DNA of 64,000 bases, taken from the NCBI RefSeq assembly GCF_000709085.1, contig NZ_JFBD01000045.1, forward strand, positions 1 through 64,000, in the 5' to 3' direction. The translations under genes and the position numbers were made by a program. Source of the DNA: Virgibacillus alimentarius (GTDB taxonomy: Bacteria > Bacillota > Bacilli > Bacillales > Amphibacillaceae). How positions within the stretch are numbered: position 1 is the stretch's first letter; every line of letters begins with the position of its first letter. The notes beneath the pieces were generated by a model that saw nothing but the letters and a program-made list of their open reading frames with translations, was not told where the DNA came from and made no database searches. Shown here piece after piece: positions 8,699-16,216 of the stretch.

Positions 8699-8749
8699 AA
8701 AAAGCTACGAAAAGGTGCCTCACACAAAATGAAGGCGCCTTTTCGTAGC
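8699..8749 (-). terminator. Riboswitch-controlled intrinsic terminator
   Basis: On the minus strand the 5' arm AGCTACGAAAAGGCGCC (8749-8733) pairs with the 3' arm ending TTTTCGTAGCT (8712-8702), one C/A mismatch in about 18 bp, 12-base loop, then a T run. A second GGCACCTTTTTTT follows at 8695-8683 and could pair with the inner part of the same arm as a back-up. No gene lies upstream on this strand, so the hairpin can only act on the xdh leader. Its 5' arm includes the 3' strand of aptamer helix P1 (8746-8739). Confidence 0.88.
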
Positions 8750-8806
8750 TAAGGTTTACGGTTCCCTGTAGAAACCCCCAAACGAATATTGAGGTTATAC
8801 GAAAAA
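8739..8806 (-). promoter_or_regulatory. Variant purine riboswitch aptamer (predicted ON switch) for xdh operon
   Basis: Minus strand, purine-riboswitch fold. P1: TTTTCGTA (8804-8797) with TACGAAAA (8746-8739), 8 bp. J1/2 begins TAA as in the family. P2: CCTCAA (8793-8788) with TTGGGG (8780-8775), 7-base L2. J2/3 is the canonical GTTTCTAC (8774-8767). L3 contains canonical CCGTAAA (8760-8754). The base before the closing TACG is C (8747), the position that selects guanine-like ligands over adenine. P3 is short and J3/1 reads AGC, not GAC. P1 formation excludes the terminator, so ligand should turn transcription on. Confidence 0.88.
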
Positions 8807-8849
8807 CGGCTCTTTACAAATGAAAATGACATATTTTTGTAATTGTTTA

Positions 8850-8878
8850 AATTATATCCGGCGTATACTTTTTTGTCA
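8850..8878 (-). promoter_or_regulatory. Consensus sigma-A promoter of the xdh operon
   Basis: TTGACA (8878-8873), exactly 17 bases, TATAAT (8855-8850): a perfect consensus on the minus strand. Transcription should begin near 8843, about 37 bases before the aptamer P1. A constitutive-looking promoter fits control by the downstream riboswitch rather than by an activator. The stretch 8580-9015 contains only this promoter, the aptamer, the terminator and the short 5' region of ykuE. Confidence 0.9.
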
Positions 8879-9015
8879 ATATACAATTTTCTAAAAATTA
8901 CAGGAATTAGCTTGATTATGTTTACAAAATTCTTTAAGAAATCATTCTCTTTCCTTTTATTTTTCATGCTATAATTGCTTAGTAGCTTTATCTATTAGTA
9001 GAAAGGTTGGCATCA

Positions 9016-9870
9016 ATGAACAGAAGAACTTTTTTAAAAAAGGCATTTGGGAGCTTTTTAGCTTTCATTGGGCTTAGCGGTGGAACTTACTATTATGCAC
9101 GCGAAATAGAACCTTCTTTACTTGACGTTCATAAAAAAACAATTACTTCATCCAATCTATCAAAAAGTTTTAATGACTTTAAAATCGTTCAATTTTCAGA
9201 TACCCATATCGGTTTTCACTATACACTCGAGCAATTTAATGAGTTGGTAGAGAAAATAAATAAATTAAACCCAAATTTAATTGTTTTCACCGGCGATTTG
9301 GTCGATGAGCCAAACAATTTTCATAATAAGGGAGAGCTGACTGAAGCTTTAAAAAAACTAACATGTACACACGGTAAATATTGGATTTATGGCAATCATG
9401 ATCATGGCGGTTATGGCACAAACAAGATGAAGAAGATCATGGATCAAGCCGACTTTCATCTGCTAAAAAATGAACATGCACGGATCGAAGAAAGTAACGA
9501 TCAATTTATTTTAGGCGGTATTGATGATGTTATGCTTGGAAGTCCAAATTTAAAACAAACTTTAAGAAAGGCAAACCCCGACTTATTTACGGTTATTCTG
9601 GCCCATGAACCTGATTATGCAGATACAACCCGCAAATTCCCTGTAGATATTCAGTTATCAGGTCATAGTCACGGAGGTCAAGTTCGCTTTCCATTTTTGG
9701 GACATTTATATACCCCCCTCTATGCAGAGAAGTATGTACAGGGCGAATATCAGTTTACCAACGAAAGATTAACACTTTACGTCAATAGAGGAATCGGCAC
9801 AACGAGATTGCCATACCGCTTTTTATGCAAACCCGAAATACATGAATATACATTACAATCAAGCAAATAA
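9016..9870 (+). CDS. ykuE: YkuE-like metallophosphoesterase with Tat-type signal
   Basis: 284 aa. The N-terminus MNRRTFLKKAFGSFLAF is a twin-arginine-type signal with a hydrophobic stretch, so the protein is probably exported or anchored. The calcineurin-like phosphoesterase metal ligands are visible: FSDTHIGF, FTGDLVDEP, YGNHDHGG, LAHEPDY and LSGHSHGGQ. Start ATG 9016 follows GAAAGG by 9 bases; a TTG at 9007 has no ribosome site. In Bacillus, ykuE lies close to ykyB, and ykyB is the next gene here. Confidence 0.88.
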   Translation: MNRRTFLKKAFGSFLAFIGLSGGTYYYAREIEPSLLDVHKKTITSSNLSKSFNDFKIVQFSDTHIGFHYTLEQFNELVEKINKLNPNLIVFTGDLVDEPNNFHNKGELTEALKKLTCTHGKYWIYGNHDHGGYGTNKMKKIMDQADFHLLKNEHARIEESNDQFILGGIDDVMLGSPNLKQTLRKANPDLFTVILAHEPDYADTTRKFPVDIQLSGHSHGGQVRFPFLGHLYTPLYAEKYVQGEYQFTNERLTLYVNRGIGTTRLPYRFLCKPEIHEYTLQSSK

Positions 9871-9872
9871 GG

Positions 9873-9916
9873 AAAAATGCATTCCGTTGGCAACATCCAA
9901 CCAAATGCATTTTTTT
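9873..9916 (+). terminator. Terminator after ykuE
   Basis: Inverted repeat AAAATGCATTCCGTTGG / CCAACCAAATGCATTTT with a 6-base loop and a T run, starting 3 bases after the ykuE stop. Confidence 0.85.
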
Positions 9917-10000
9917 GTGTCAAATAAATAATTATATTGCAAGTAGACGAGCTTTACGTTAAGCTTAATTTATGACAAATGAAGAAAGGAGAATTTTCCC

Positions 10001-10459
10001 ATGGGTGAACAAATTCCTTTACATGAACTCGCTAAAGCTATCTATACCATTAATAGACATGCTAAAACTGCCCCAGAACCTAAGCATTTATACTATATAA
10101 AAAAGAAAACCATTCAGCGATTACTCCAGGAAAAACGTGCAACAAAGATTGGCCTTCACTTTTCAGACCATCCAAAACGGAGTAACCAACACTCCACTTC
10201 ACTTGTTAAAGTGGATAATTATTATTTTCATGTCCCTCCAACCAAAACAGATTTTAAGGAACTTAAGCATCTAGGTACACTCGATCAAAGTTATCGAAAC
10301 CCAAAAACGAGAATGTCGCTTTCACAGGCTAAAAGGATCATCTACCGCTATATCGATTGGAAGCCTAAGAAGCACCGCCATCAGAAAAAGCAATATACAT
10401 CTCCTTATTACACCCCTTCATCCTTAGGTAAAATGGAGTGGCCTCCTAGAAGAACATAA
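10001..10459 (+). CDS. ykyB: YkyB family protein
   Basis: 152 aa, basic and hydrophilic, matching the Bacillus YkyB family in length and in the N-terminal LAKAIYTINRHAKTAPEP and central KIGLHFSDHP blocks. Function is not known to me. The C-terminal 40 residues are rich in Lys/Arg/His and Pro. AGAAAGGAG precedes the ATG by 11 bases. Placed alone between two terminators, downstream of ykuE. Confidence 0.85.
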   Translation: MGEQIPLHELAKAIYTINRHAKTAPEPKHLYYIKKKTIQRLLQEKRATKIGLHFSDHPKRSNQHSTSLVKVDNYYFHVPPTKTDFKELKHLGTLDQSYRNPKTRMSLSQAKRIIYRYIDWKPKKHRHQKKQYTSPYYTPSSLGKMEWPPRRT

Positions 10460-10561
10460 TCCTGTACTTCCTGTATATACTCCCATGTTTTAATATTTCC
10501 TTTTAAAGGTATATGTAATAAAGGAAGGGTATCATTTTGATTAAATGAAAGGACTTCACTT

Positions 10562-10732
10562 ATGAAATATGCAAAACAAATACATATTTTAAAGGATCAT
10601 TATGGCAAACTTTCAGCGGATGAAAAAGAATTGGTAATACATTTAGTACCGCCCGAACATGAAACACCGGAGGACATGGATAGAAGAAGTACAAGTTCAA
10701 TTCAAGTGACGAATACGAAAATGAATCAATGA
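10562..10732 (+). CDS. Small hypothetical protein (56 aa)
   Basis: ATG 10562 follows GAAAGGA by 8 bases; the frame encodes MKYAKQIHILKDHYGKLSAD followed by an acidic KELVIHLVPPEHETPEDMD segment and a Ser/Thr-rich tail ending at 10732. The ribosome site and the terminator starting at its stop support it as a real gene. No recognised domain. Its function cannot be told from the sequence. Confidence 0.65.
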   Translation: MKYAKQIHILKDHYGKLSADEKELVIHLVPPEHETPEDMDRRSTSSIQVTNTKMNQ

Positions 10733-10773
10733 GGCTGTTCCTTAAAGGTGCTTACTTTTTTTCAGCCTCTTTT
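10731..10773 (+). terminator. Terminator after small ORF
   Basis: GAGGCTG (10731-10737) pairs with CAGCCTC (10763-10769), followed by TTTT. The first arm overlaps the stop codon of the 56-aa gene. Confidence 0.75.
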
Positions 10774-10778
10774 ATGGT

Positions 10779-11120
10779 TTAATTATTTCTTTTTAAAACC
10801 CGTTGAAGACTGTGATATAAGATCATAATACCTCCCCAAATAGCGAGGCACTGCAATGTTATTTTTAACAAATTCAATAAGCTATCAGAAAGATCACCCA
10901 AGAATAACACGACGGTAAAAAAAATGGCAACAACGAATAAGCTGCTTGTCAAGTAGCTTAAGAATCGAATAGACCGAAGCATGACAAACCATGACATGAT
11001 AGGTTTTATCATGAGATAGCTTATGCAGACCCCTAAAAAAACCAATATAAAATAGATGTACTCCGCTTGAATAGTAACGAAGGAATAAAGCAGTACATAA
11101 AGCCAATCCGAATGGGTCAT
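10779..11120 (-). CDS. Small membrane protein, unknown (113 aa)
   Basis: Four likely membrane segments (about residues 8-36, 42-55, 63-83 and 93-110 by hydrophobicity) joined by short loops; C-terminus LKRNN is basic. ATG 11120 is chosen since AAGAAGTGA lies about 6 bases before it; a GTG at 11138 in the same frame lacks a site. I do not recognise the family. It converges on the preceding plus-strand gene across the terminator at 10731-10773. Confidence 0.7.
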   Translation of the reverse strand: MTHSDWLYVLLYSFVTIQAEYIYFILVFLGVCISYLMIKPIMSWFVMLRSIRFLSYLTSSLFVVAIFFTVVLFLGDLSDSLLNLLKITLQCLAIWGGIMILYHSLQRVLKRNN

Positions 11121-11229
11121 AGAATTCACTTCTTTCACAATGGTAATGCAAAACGTTAGAATGATAAGATTGTTATGATCCAGTTTAAACTTTCATAGCG
11201 CTTGTTATACATGATGTACAAAAAAGAAA

Positions 11230-11272
11230 CTAAAAAACCAGAAACGGCATCCCATGCTTTCTGGCTTTTTTA
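11230..11272. terminator. Bidirectional hairpin
   Basis: CCAGAAA (11238-11244) and TTTCTGG (11258-11264) with inner GGCAT/ATGC pairing, A run before and T run after, so it can terminate on either strand. On the minus strand it lies 25 bases after the FbpB-like gene. Confidence 0.75.
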
Positions 11273-11296
11273 ATTCAAGAATTTATTTATGTTCGA

Positions 11297-11452
11297 CTAC
11301 GATAGTTCAAGATTTTTTCGTTTATGATCAACTAAATCTGTTTGCTTCTTTTCCAACTTCATTTCAATTTGACTAATCTTTTTTTCATCAGCCAATAATG
11401 CTTTTTTATTTTCTTGAACAAGTTGTTCAAATGAATACATTTTTGATCGCAT
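11297..11452 (-). CDS. FbpB family small basic protein (51 aa)
   Basis: Too short for usual ORF calling. ATG 11452 follows AAGGAG by about 10 bases. The protein contains SFEQLVQENKKALLADEKKI followed by a Lys-rich helix, the FbpB family pattern; in Bacillus subtilis FbpB is a Fur-controlled small protein acting with the sRNA FsrA in iron sparing. No convincing Fur box was found upstream. Family assignment is by pattern, so the iron role is inferred. Confidence 0.72.
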   Translation of the reverse strand: MRSKMYSFEQLVQENKKALLADEKKISQIEMKLEKKQTDLVDHKRKNLELS

Positions 11453-11644
11453 ATTTTATACACTCCTTTTCTTTCCCTTCATTTTAATTATAACCAATTT
11501 CTCCGGAAATAAATCATAATTTTGTGAACAATTTAGTAAAATTTAAAAAATTTGATATTTCTTTATATATTTTTAACGTATATTTTGAAATAGTAAAGAA
11601 TGAAAATGATATAATAGGAATACATTAAAAAAGAAGATGCTTAG

Positions 11645-11812
11645 CTATTTCTCTGTCACATTCTTCTTTCGGCTATATCGATTTAACATTCTATCTAGTT
11701 CCTGGCTTAATTTAATTGATTCTTTACTCGTAAATCCTTTTTCTATAGCTACCGTCATCATCTTGTTGCGTAAAACCTCGATATGTTCAAGTAATTTTTC
11801 AGATGTACACAT
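11645..11812 (-). CDS. Spo0E-like aspartyl-phosphate phosphatase (55 aa)
   Basis: Small helical protein with the Spo0E signature SQELDRMLNRYSR preceded by HIEVLRNKMMTVAIEKGF, the two helices of Spo0E-type phosphatases. These remove phosphate from Spo0A~P and delay sporulation; in the motif SQELD the Ser, Glu and Asp are the conserved residues and all are present. GAGGAG lies 14 bases before ATG 11812, rather far, and an in-frame TAA directly precedes the ATG, so this start is fixed. A hairpin overlapping its 3' end and followed by six T (minus strand) may be its terminator. Confidence 0.85.
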   Translation of the reverse strand: MCTSEKLLEHIEVLRNKMMTVAIEKGFTSKESIKLSQELDRMLNRYSRKKNVTEK

Positions 11813-12090
11813 TTAATTAAGATAGTCTCCTCTTTATGTATTATTGTATTGTCAGCAAAAATATACTTTCCGATGCTTTTTCTTTTCGTTTTCATCAACG
11901 AATTAAAAAATATTATTTTCCAATGTAGGAATAGATTTCGGTTCTTCCTCACACAAATGTACCTTTGACAGTTTAACATATAAAGAGGAAAAATAGAATT
12001 TGGATCATGATATAAAAAATGTATTCATTATACCGATTATAGAACAATCGTTCTTATATGTAAAGTTAGATAACTAAAGTGTTTTGAAAA

Positions 12091-12119
12091 ATATATTAAA
12101 TATATATAATTTAATATAT
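12091..12119. repeat. AT-rich palindrome upstream of signal peptidase
   Basis: ATATATTAAAT (12091-12101), 7-base spacer, ATTTAATATAT (12109-12119): perfect 11-bp arms, all A/T. It lies in the 390-base gap 11813-12204 between the Spo0E-like gene and the signal peptidase, which otherwise shows only very AT-rich DNA and no recognised gene. It may be part of the signal peptidase promoter region or simply AT bias. Confidence 0.4.
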
Positions 12120-12204
12120 ATAACTGTTGTATATAATTCGAAACCTAAGAATCACTGTGCTAATATATTATATGAACTTGTTTTTTTGAGAAAGGATGTC
12201 CTCA

Positions 12205-12729
12205 TTGACTAAGTCAAAAAAGAAAAATGAATGGGTGGAATGGATAAAAGCTATTGTAATCGCTATTGTAATTGCTTTTTTATTAAGAAATTTTGTGTTT
12301 GCAACATCTATTGTCGATGGGGATAGTATGGCCCCTACATTAGAAAACGGGGAAAGGGTTGTTTTTAATAAATTTTCTTATTTAATTGGTGACCCTGAAC
12401 ATGGAGATATTGTTATCATTCAGAGGCCACAAAAAAATTATGTGAAGCGTATTATTGGACTGCCTGGAGAAACAATAGAGATTGTAAATCATGATATATA
12501 TATAAATGGTAAAAAATATGAAGAAAATTTTGTAAATAAAGAAGCTAAAATGCTTACTGGTAATTTTGGCCCCATTAAAATTCCAGAGGGAAGCTATTTT
12601 GTAATGGGTGATAATCGGGCCATCAGTAAGGATAGCCGAAATGGGTTGGGTTTTATTTCCAGAGATGATATTATTGGAAGGTCAGAATTTATTATTTTTC
12701 CATTTAATGAATGGGCGTTAACAAGATAA
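12205..12729 (+). CDS. lepB: Type I signal peptidase
   Basis: 174 aa, one N-terminal membrane anchor (about residues 12-32) followed by an extracytoplasmic S26 peptidase domain. Catalytic serine in GDSMAPT, catalytic lysine in NYVKRIIGLPG, and the closing box GDNRAISKDSR are intact. It cuts signal peptides from secreted preproteins. The TTG at 12205 is 8 bases after GAAAGGA; the ATG at 12196 directly abuts that site and is less likely. Length is typical of Bacillus SipS/SipT. Confidence 0.93.
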   Translation: MTKSKKKNEWVEWIKAIVIAIVIAFLLRNFVFATSIVDGDSMAPTLENGERVVFNKFSYLIGDPEHGDIVIIQRPQKNYVKRIIGLPGETIEIVNHDIYINGKKYEENFVNKEAKMLTGNFGPIKIPEGSYFVMGDNRAISKDSRNGLGFISRDDIIGRSEFIIFPFNEWALTR

Positions 12730-12744
12730 AATTAAACACATCAT

Positions 12745-12787
12745 AAAAAGCGGAAAACGCAGGTAACATGCGAATCCGCTTTTTTAC
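12745..12787 (+). terminator. Terminator after signal peptidase
   Basis: AAAAAGCGGA (12745-12754) pairs with TCCGCTTTTT (12775-12784), with further inner pairing, ending in a T run. Confidence 0.88.
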
Positions 12788-12789
12788 TA

Positions 12790-12870
12790 TTATCCTTTGT
12801 CAAAAATACAATATCCAAGATTTAGCAGAATGATACCAAAGCAAGCAATACCAAAAATTGTCTCCCACAT
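12790..12870 (-). CDS. Predicted 26-aa hydrophobic peptide
   Basis: ATG 12870 lies 6 bases after AGGGGGGTG. The product starts MWETIFGIACFGIILLNLGY and ends CIFDKG: a single membrane helix with a short charged tail. No family recognised. Kept because of the strong ribosome site and the typical small-membrane-protein composition; it could be chance. Confidence 0.45.
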   Translation of the reverse strand: MWETIFGIACFGIILLNLGYCIFDKG

Positions 12871-13012
12871 AGCTGGCACCCCCCTTGTAGCATGTATGTA
12901 CACAAAATTTATTTTTTGATGAACATTGATATAAATCCTACCTTCTTATCATACCAATAAACATAACCTAAATAAAGCAAAATTTCGCTCAATCAACCGT
13001 GACAAACGTCCA

Positions 13013-13047
13013 TACACTACATTATAGGTGTCATACAATGTAGTGTA
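13013..13047. promoter_or_regulatory. Perfect 11-bp inverted repeat upstream of yjcZ-like gene
   Basis: TACACTACATT (13013-13023), 13-base spacer, AATGTAGTGTA (13037-13047). The right arm overlaps CATACAAT (13032-13039), a good match to the -10 of mother-cell sporulation sigma factors E/K. It ends 20 bases before the small spore gene. It could be an operator or a 5' RNA hairpin; the sequence alone does not decide. Confidence 0.55.
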
Positions 13048-13066
13048 AGTTTTATGGAGGTGAATC

Positions 13067-13201
13067 ATGATGAGTTACGGTTATGATGGTGGTTATCACG
13101 AAGGATATTATGGATACGGATATGGTTCAAGAAACAATTTTGCGTTAATTGTAGTACTCTTTATCCTTTTAATTATTGTCGGCACAGCGTTTTATTGCTA
13201 A
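13067..13201 (+). CDS. YjcZ/SscA-family small sporulation protein (44 aa)
   Basis: Gly/Tyr-rich head (repeats of GYG/GYY) followed by [20 protein letters not shown], the hallmark of the YjcZ family of tiny spore-associated proteins. GGAGGTG precedes ATG 13067 by 5 bases (a second ATG follows at once). Expected to be made in sporulation and located in the spore coat or membrane; that is family knowledge. Confidence 0.85.
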   Translation: MMSYGYDGGYHEGYYGYGYGSRNNFALIVVLFILLIIVGTAFYC

Positions 13202-13217
13202 ATTGTTACTGTATTTC

Positions 13218-13265
13218 AAGGCTGTTTCAATCTGAGGGCTTCTCGCTTGAAACAGCCTTTTTTAT
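13218..13265. terminator. Bidirectional terminator, yjcZ / K+ transporter
   Basis: Perfect 13-bp stem AAGGCTGTTTCAA / TTGAAACAGCCTT (13218-13230, 13247-13259) with a T run on the plus strand. It separates convergent genes. Confidence 0.88.
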
Positions 13266-13277
13266 TTCCTAAATGCT

Positions 13278-14636
13278 TTAACCAATAATTAATTTTTCTT
13301 TTGGATAACGGTAGTTTCCTCTTTTTTTATTCTTTTTAAACATAAATAAAAAGGTTATGATGCCTACCCGTCCAATAAACATTAAGATCATTAGGATTAT
13401 TTTAGAGATGCTCGTTAATTCGCTTGTAATGCCTAAGGATAGACCAACCGTCCCAAAAGCAGAAGTAACTTCAAATAATAGTTGTGTGATCGTAAAAGGT
13501 TCTATAATGGAAATAAGAAAAACGGAACTAAAAACAGTTATAACTGCCATAAGTGTAACGGTCACTGCTTTTAGCAGATCTTCCTCATAAACTTCACGTC
13601 GAAAGATACGAATTCTTTCCCCACCTCTAGCGTACGTAAGAATGAAAATCACTACCAGAGCAAATGTGGTTGTACGAATACCGCCACCAGCACTGCTTGG
13701 TGAAGCTCCTATAAACATCAATATAGACATAAAGAGATGATTTTGTTCCGTTAACAAACTGACATCCATGGTTGATAATCCACCACTTCTCGTCGTAACC
13801 GATTGAAACAAGGAATAAAATAGATTTTCATGCCACGCTTTATCAGCAAAGAAATTTCCGCTATCTAATAAATAAATAAATAACGTTCCTATCATAATCA
13901 AAATAAAAAACGTACTTGTCGTTACTTTTGTAAAAAGACTAAATCGGAAATGTTCCCTTTCAGCCGATTTTGCGAATATAAATTTCTTTACTTCTATCAG
14001 TACAGGAAAACCGATTGCTCCAAAAATAATCAATAACATGTTTACAAATTGGACAAAGTAATCATGTTTAAAGACCATTAAGGATTGACCTGTTATATCA
14101 AATCCACCATTAGATATTGCGCTGATTGTTCCAAAAAAACCATGCAAATAGGCTTCTTTTGCAGTTGGAAAGTATTGCAAGAAATATGTCCCAAGGACAA
14201 TAAAACCAATAAATTCAATAGTAAAAAGAACATAAATAATTTGCTTAATTAAATGAACCATGCCTTCAAACGTTGTTTGGTTTTGATCAGTCATAATTAA
14301 ACGGCGTTCTTTTAATCCGATCTTTTTACCTAAAAGAAGCCAGATAAAGGTACCGATCGCCATTACACCCACAGCACCAAGTTGCAGTATGACAGCAAGC
14401 AAAATAATGCCTGTTGTACTTAATGAATTTGCAATCGTAATCGTGCTCAAACCTGTCACACTAAGTGCACTGACTGCAGTAAAAAGGATGTCAATAAATG
14501 GGATATCTACACCATCCTGATGTGCAATCGGTAAAGCTAATACAATTGTGGATACAATCACAGCTATAAAATAAAATAATAATAAGATTTGTACTGGTGA
14601 TAGTCTGTTTATCCAGTGAATTCGGCGAAAGTTCAT
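13278..14636 (-). CDS. Ktr/Trk-type potassium channel subunit
   Basis: 452 aa membrane subunit of a TrkH/KtrB-type K+ uptake system, four M1-P-M2 repeats. Selectivity-filter segments with the conserved glycine can be seen (ALSVTGLST, AISNGGFDIT, TTRSGGLST, TSAFGTVGLS). ATG 14636 follows AAGGAG by 8 bases; the frame runs further to 14681 without a site. It needs a cytosolic KtrA/KtrC partner, which is not in the window. K+ uptake fits an osmoadapting organism with ectoine genes. Confidence 0.9.
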   Translation of the reverse strand: MNFRRIHWINRLSPVQILLLFYFIAVIVSTIVLALPIAHQDGVDIPFIDILFTAVSALSVTGLSTITIANSLSTTGIILLAVILQLGAVGVMAIGTFIWLLLGKKIGLKERRLIMTDQNQTTFEGMVHLIKQIIYVLFTIEFIGFIVLGTYFLQYFPTAKEAYLHGFFGTISAISNGGFDITGQSLMVFKHDYFVQFVNMLLIIFGAIGFPVLIEVKKFIFAKSAEREHFRFSLFTKVTTSTFFILIMIGTLFIYLLDSGNFFADKAWHENLFYSLFQSVTTRSGGLSTMDVSLLTEQNHLFMSILMFIGASPSSAGGGIRTTTFALVVIFILTYARGGERIRIFRREVYEEDLLKAVTVTLMAVITVFSSVFLISIIEPFTITQLLFEVTSAFGTVGLSLGITSELTSISKIILMILMFIGRVGIITFLFMFKKNKKRGNYRYPKEKLIIG

Positions 14637-14758
14637 CTTGCTACTCCTTCTTCGCTGATATAAAAATTTAAAAACATACATTCATTATAGCAGTCGTAAT
14701 GCATGAATGCTTGTGTTTTCCTTATTTTATTTTATAGATCATAAAGGTATCGTCTTCT

Positions 14759-15169
14759 TTATAATAACTCCTTAAATTTCTCAAGAAGTTCCTCTCCCTG
14801 ATACCCTTCTTCAACTAATGCGGTAAGCATTTCTTGAATTTTGTCCTTTTGCTTATCCACAATAGAACCTTTGAATAATACGTTCATTTTTGAACCAATT
14901 TCATTAACACCAATGATGGACGTAAGGAAGGTTGCAGGACTATTGCTCTCTTTCGTTATTTTTACTTGGATCAATACTTCATCTTTTTCTTCCTGTAAAT
15001 TTTTAAAGAACTCCAAATACGCTTGTTCAATATATGCTTCGATGAGCCACGTATTTTCTTCGTCCTCACGATTAATCGTTAATCCATCGATTAGTGGTAT
15101 ATCTGTTAAATGGATATCTTCTTCTTTTTCCTCAATGATTTCCAAACGTTTTAGTTTAAATGTTTTCAT
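14759..15169 (-). CDS. YwpF-like protein (136 aa)
   Basis: Acidic protein beginning MKTFKLKRLEIIEEKEEDIH, as in the YwpF family of Bacillus (role unknown). It has a Glu-rich C-terminal helix. It begins 3 bases after the moaA stop, so it is read in the moeA-moaA operon. No catalytic motif is visible. A link to molybdenum cofactor is only positional. Confidence 0.7.
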   Translation of the reverse strand: MKTFKLKRLEIIEEKEEDIHLTDIPLIDGLTINREDEENTWLIEAYIEQAYLEFFKNLQEEKDEVLIQVKITKESNSPATFLTSIIGVNEIGSKMNVLFKGSIVDKQKDKIQEMLTALVEEGYQGEELLEKFKELL

Positions 15170-15172
15170 TTC

Positions 15173-16196
15173 CTATCCACCTATATAAGACATTTCAATT
15201 TTCTTCCGTTTCTTATGTTTTCCTTCTGACCGTTCGTCCGAATAACGATCTTTTCTTTTTCCCCATAAAGATATCAATTCTGTTTCCAATTCTTCATCTG
15301 TTAAGCCTTTTCTCAGTTTTTCTTTTATGTCAAATCCATCTGAAGCAAAAAGGCATGTATAGAATTTCCCGTCGGCGGATAATCGCATGCGTGTGCACGT
15401 TCCGCAGAATGAATCTGTCACAGATGATATGACACCTATTTCTCCTGTTCCGTCCATATAACGGAACCTAGAAGCAACTTCACCATAATAATGCTCTTGG
15501 GCAGATTCAAGAGGCATTTCTTTATGAATGGTATCAATAATTTGCTTTTTAGAAACAACATTGTTTAAGTCCCAGCCATTATAATTCCCAACATCCATAA
15601 ATTCAATGAATCGTAAAATGACATCCGTTCCTTTGAAATGGCGTGCCATTGGCAATATTTGGCTTTCATTCATACCTTTTTTCACAACCATATTTATTTT
15701 CACTTGTAAGCCTGCATCCAGAGCAGCTTCAATTCCTTTAAGTACTGGTAATGCTACGACACCTTTTCCGTTAATCTGTTTAAAAACGGCATCTTCAATT
15801 GCATCCAGACTAACATTCACACGTTTTAATCCTGCTCTCCTGAGTTTTTTTTGCCTTTTTTGGTAAAAAAACAGCATTTGTGGTTAATGCAATATCATCA
15901 ATACCAGGTATGTTTACTAATCTTTGGATTAATTGATCCAAATCTTTTCGCATCAATGGTTCCCCGCCTGTGATACGAATCTTATTAACACCAAGCTCAG
16001 AAAACTTTTCTGCCAATCGGACAATTTCATCAAAATGAAGTAATTCGCTTTCAGGTAGAAAGGGGTAGTCGTCGCCGAAAATTTCCTTTGGCATACAATA
16101 CGTGCAGCGAAAATTACATTGATCAATAACTGAAATCCTCAAATCCTTCAATGGGCGGCCAAAATGATCTTTTATTGGTTCTATATCTTTACTCAT
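15173..16196 (-). pseudogene. moaA: moaA, GTP 3',8-cyclase, interrupted by a frameshift
   Basis: First step of molybdenum cofactor synthesis. The 5' frame (16196-15810) carries the radical-SAM cluster CNFRCTYC and the GGEPLMRKD motif; the 3' frame (to 15173) has the second cluster, CGTCTRMRLSADGKFYTCLF, and ends in the functional GG pair. The frames part at a run of eight A (minus strand, 15852-15845): with seven A the protein would read on as [18 protein letters not shown], the usual MoaA sequence. So one extra A is present. It could be a real mutation, a sequencing error, or be rescued by polymerase slippage on the run. Everything else looks under selection. Confidence 0.9.
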
Positions 16197-16216
16197 CGAG
16201 ATCTCTCCTTTACAAC

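Noticed and set aside
11758-11979. 73-codon minus-strand frame overlapping the Spo0E-like gene
   Set aside because: Different frame from the clear SQELD-containing gene, no ribosome site, composition of AT-rich noncoding DNA.
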